This document shows, in pieces, positions 62,641 through 64,000 of a stretch of DNA of 64,000 bases. Position 1 is the first letter of the stretch. Each line of letters begins with the position of its first letter. The notes under the pieces are model-generated. The model worked only from the letters and a program-made list of their open reading frames with translations. It was not told the DNA's origin and did no database searches. Where the stretch lies: the NCBI GenBank assembly GCA_031255855.1, contig JAIRRS010000101.1, positions 1 to 64,000 on the forward strand. The letters are read 5' to 3'. The position numbers were made by a program, and so were the translations under genes. Source of the DNA: Tannerellaceae bacterium. Lineage in GTDB: Bacteria; Bacteroidota; Bacteroidia; Bacteroidales; Tannerellaceae.

Positions 62641-64000
62641 ATGCTTAAACAAAATACGCTTGCGAATAGTTTTTCACTGCAAGGTAAAGGCTTACACACA
62701 GGTTTAGATATCAATATCACCTTTTATCCGGCGCAGGATAACCATGGTTATAAAATAAAACGTATTGATTTGGAAGGAGAACCTATCATCGACGCTTTGG
62801 CTGAAAATGTTGTTGCTACGCAAAGGGGAACGGTTGTTGCCAAAAAAGACGTACAGGTTAGTACCATTGAGCATGCTATGGCTGCTCTGTACGCATCTGG
62901 TATCGACAACTGCCTGATTGAAGTAGACGCGCCGGAATTTCCTATCCTCGACGGCAGTTCCCGTTATTTTATCGAAGAAATTAACAAAGTAGGAATAGTA
63001 GAACAAAATACTCCGAAAGACTATTATATCGTAAAACATAAGATAGAAGTGGTGGACGAAGAAACAGGCTCGTCACTAATTATACTTCCCGATGATAAAT
63101 TTAGCCTTAATGTATTGATATCGTTCGACTCTCCCGTACTGAACAATCAATATGCCACGCTTAATGATATCAGTGAATTTGCCACTGAAATGGCAGCTTC
63201 CCGTACATTTGTTTTTGTACGCGAAGTAGAAGCCCTGTTAAATAATAACCTGATTAAAGGGGGAGACCTGGATAACGCTATCGTTATCTACGACAAAGAA
63301 ATGCCACAAGAGGCTTTGAAAAAATTGTCTGACGGATTAAATATCCCTTATAAGAATATCACATCATTAGGATACATCAATAATATTCCTTTGGTGTATG
63401 ACAATGAACCGGCGCGCCATAAATTAATTGACGTAATCGGGGATATGGCTTTAATCGGAAAACCCATCCGCGGGCGTATAATCGCAACACGTCCGGGACA
63501 TAAGATAAACAACCAATTGGCACGGCTGATACGTAAGGATATCAAATTAAACGAAGTACAAGCTCCGATATACGACCCTAACATACCTCCGGTAATGGAT
63601 GTAAACCGTATCAAAGAGCTACTGCCTCATCGTTATCCGTTCTTACTAGTTGATAAAATCATCGAGATTGGCGCCAACCATATCGTGGGAGTAAAAAATA
63701 TCACTGTAAACGAACCTTTCTTCCAAGGGCATTTTCCCCAGGAGCCTGTCATGCCGGGAGTTTTACTCGTTGAGGCTATGGCACAGACCGGCGGTTTACT
63801 TGTTTTGAATTCAGTGGATGAACCTGAACGCTACTCCACCTATTTCATGAAGATAGATCAGGTTAAGTTCCGCCAGAAAGTAGTACCCGGTGATACGATT
63901 ATTCTACGGATTGAATTGTCAGTTCCTATCCGCCGAGGTATTTCCACAATGAAGGGATATGTCTTTGTTGGGGAAAAATTAGCTGTCGAAGCCGAACTCA
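62641..64000 (+). CDS. lpxC-fabZ: Bifunctional LpxC / FabZ fusion (cut by window end)
   Basis: An open frame from ATG at 62641 to the window edge (453 codons, no stop yet). Residues 1 to about 305 are UDP-3-O-acyl-GlcNAc deacetylase: GKGLHTG, zinc His78 in STIEHAMAAL, and ILDGSSRYFI. From about 317 a FabZ hot-dog dehydratase follows: LLPHRYPFLLVDKI and the catalytic His364 in HFPQEPVMPGVLLVEAMAQ. This fusion is characteristic of Bacteroidota. It ends near VAEKLAVEAEL-like sequence, so only a few residues should be missing. Confidence 0.97.
   Translation, partial: MLKQNTLANSFSLQGKGLHTGLDINITFYPAQDNHGYKIKRIDLEGEPIIDALAENVVATQRGTVVAKKDVQVSTIEHAMAALYASGIDNCLIEVDAPEFPILDGSSRYFIEEINKVGIVEQNTPKDYYIVKHKIEVVDEETGSSLIILPDDKFSLNVLISFDSPVLNNQYATLNDISEFATEMAASRTFVFVREVEALLNNNLIKGGDLDNAIVIYDKEMPQEALKKLSDGLNIPYKNITSLGYINNIPLVYDNEPARHKLIDVIGDMALIGKPIRGRIIATRPGHKINNQLARLIRKDIKLNEVQAPIYDPNIPPVMDVNRIKELLPHRYPFLLVDKIIEIGANHIVGVKNITVNEPFFQGHFPQEPVMPGVLLVEAMAQTGGLLVLNSVDEPERYSTYFMKIDQVKFRQKVVPGDTIILRIELSVPIRRGISTMKGYVFVGEKLAVEAEL

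Overview
The window is a chromosomal stretch from an anaerobic, glycan-degrading member of the Bacteroidota, most likely the order Bacteroidales (Tannerellaceae, Dysgonomonadaceae or a close relative; the genus cannot be fixed from sequence alone). The evidence is a SusC/SusD pair with an STN-type SusC, FecR and ECF sigma factor, a fused lpxC-fabZ gene after lpxD, an N-succinylornithine-type carbamoyltransferase, a NUDIX-type sugar regulator and many TAnnTTTG promoter boxes. Base composition is moderate, except that the first 1.9 kb looks visibly more AT-rich.

Layout. 1-2.7 kb: an accessory patch with a two-gene ABC exporter cassette bounded by attC-like sequences, then a RhuM-family remnant with an internal deletion. 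2.7-15.2 kb: a polysaccharide utilisation locus on the minus strand (ECF sigma, FecR anti-sigma, STN-SusC, SusD, two GH92 mannosidase-family enzymes), followed by a GIN/DUF2807 protein. A putative plus-strand antisense RNA lies in the susC leader. 15.4-21.4 kb: panB, then the xylose operon (NUDIX regulator, xylB, xylA, sugar porter). 21.8-28.8 kb: a GH20-like enzyme, a GH9 protein, a methyltransferase, and a rhomboid protease with a secreted FAD oxidoreductase. 29-36.8 kb: a DoxX/TIM-barrel fusion and glutamate synthase gltBD. 36.8-47.2 kb: an acetylxylan-esterase-like enzyme, an ExuT-type transporter, succinylornithine carbamoyltransferase, an acyl-CoA synthetase with its XRE-cupin regulator, fhs, a LysM glucosaminidase and a DeoR regulator. 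47.5-58.1 kb: a long plus-strand operon joining glpABC, an outer-membrane protein and an aquaglyceroporin to an AraM-like glycerol-1-phosphate dehydrogenase, an AraL-like phosphatase, araD and araB. 58.4-64 kb: housekeeping genes purM, prfA, pyrF, lpxD and lpxC-fabZ (cut by the window end).

How it fits together. The sigma/anti-sigma/STN-SusC set should sense and import a mannose-rich glycan that the two GH92 proteins trim. One of these has Gln where the family has its general acid Glu, as reported for GH92 enzymes acting on mannose-phosphate linkages. The xylose operon, esterase, hexuronate-type transporter, GH9 and GH20-like genes indicate plant and amino-sugar glycan use. The glp/ara operon funnels glycerol phosphates and a pentulose or polyol into central metabolism, but lacks both GlpK and AraA.

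The most unusual non-coding signal is a family of three intergenic arrays. Each is exactly four 22-bp units built on a CAT-N4-ATG 10-mer (2611-2686, 21656-21731, 46195-46270). I cannot assign them to a known element.
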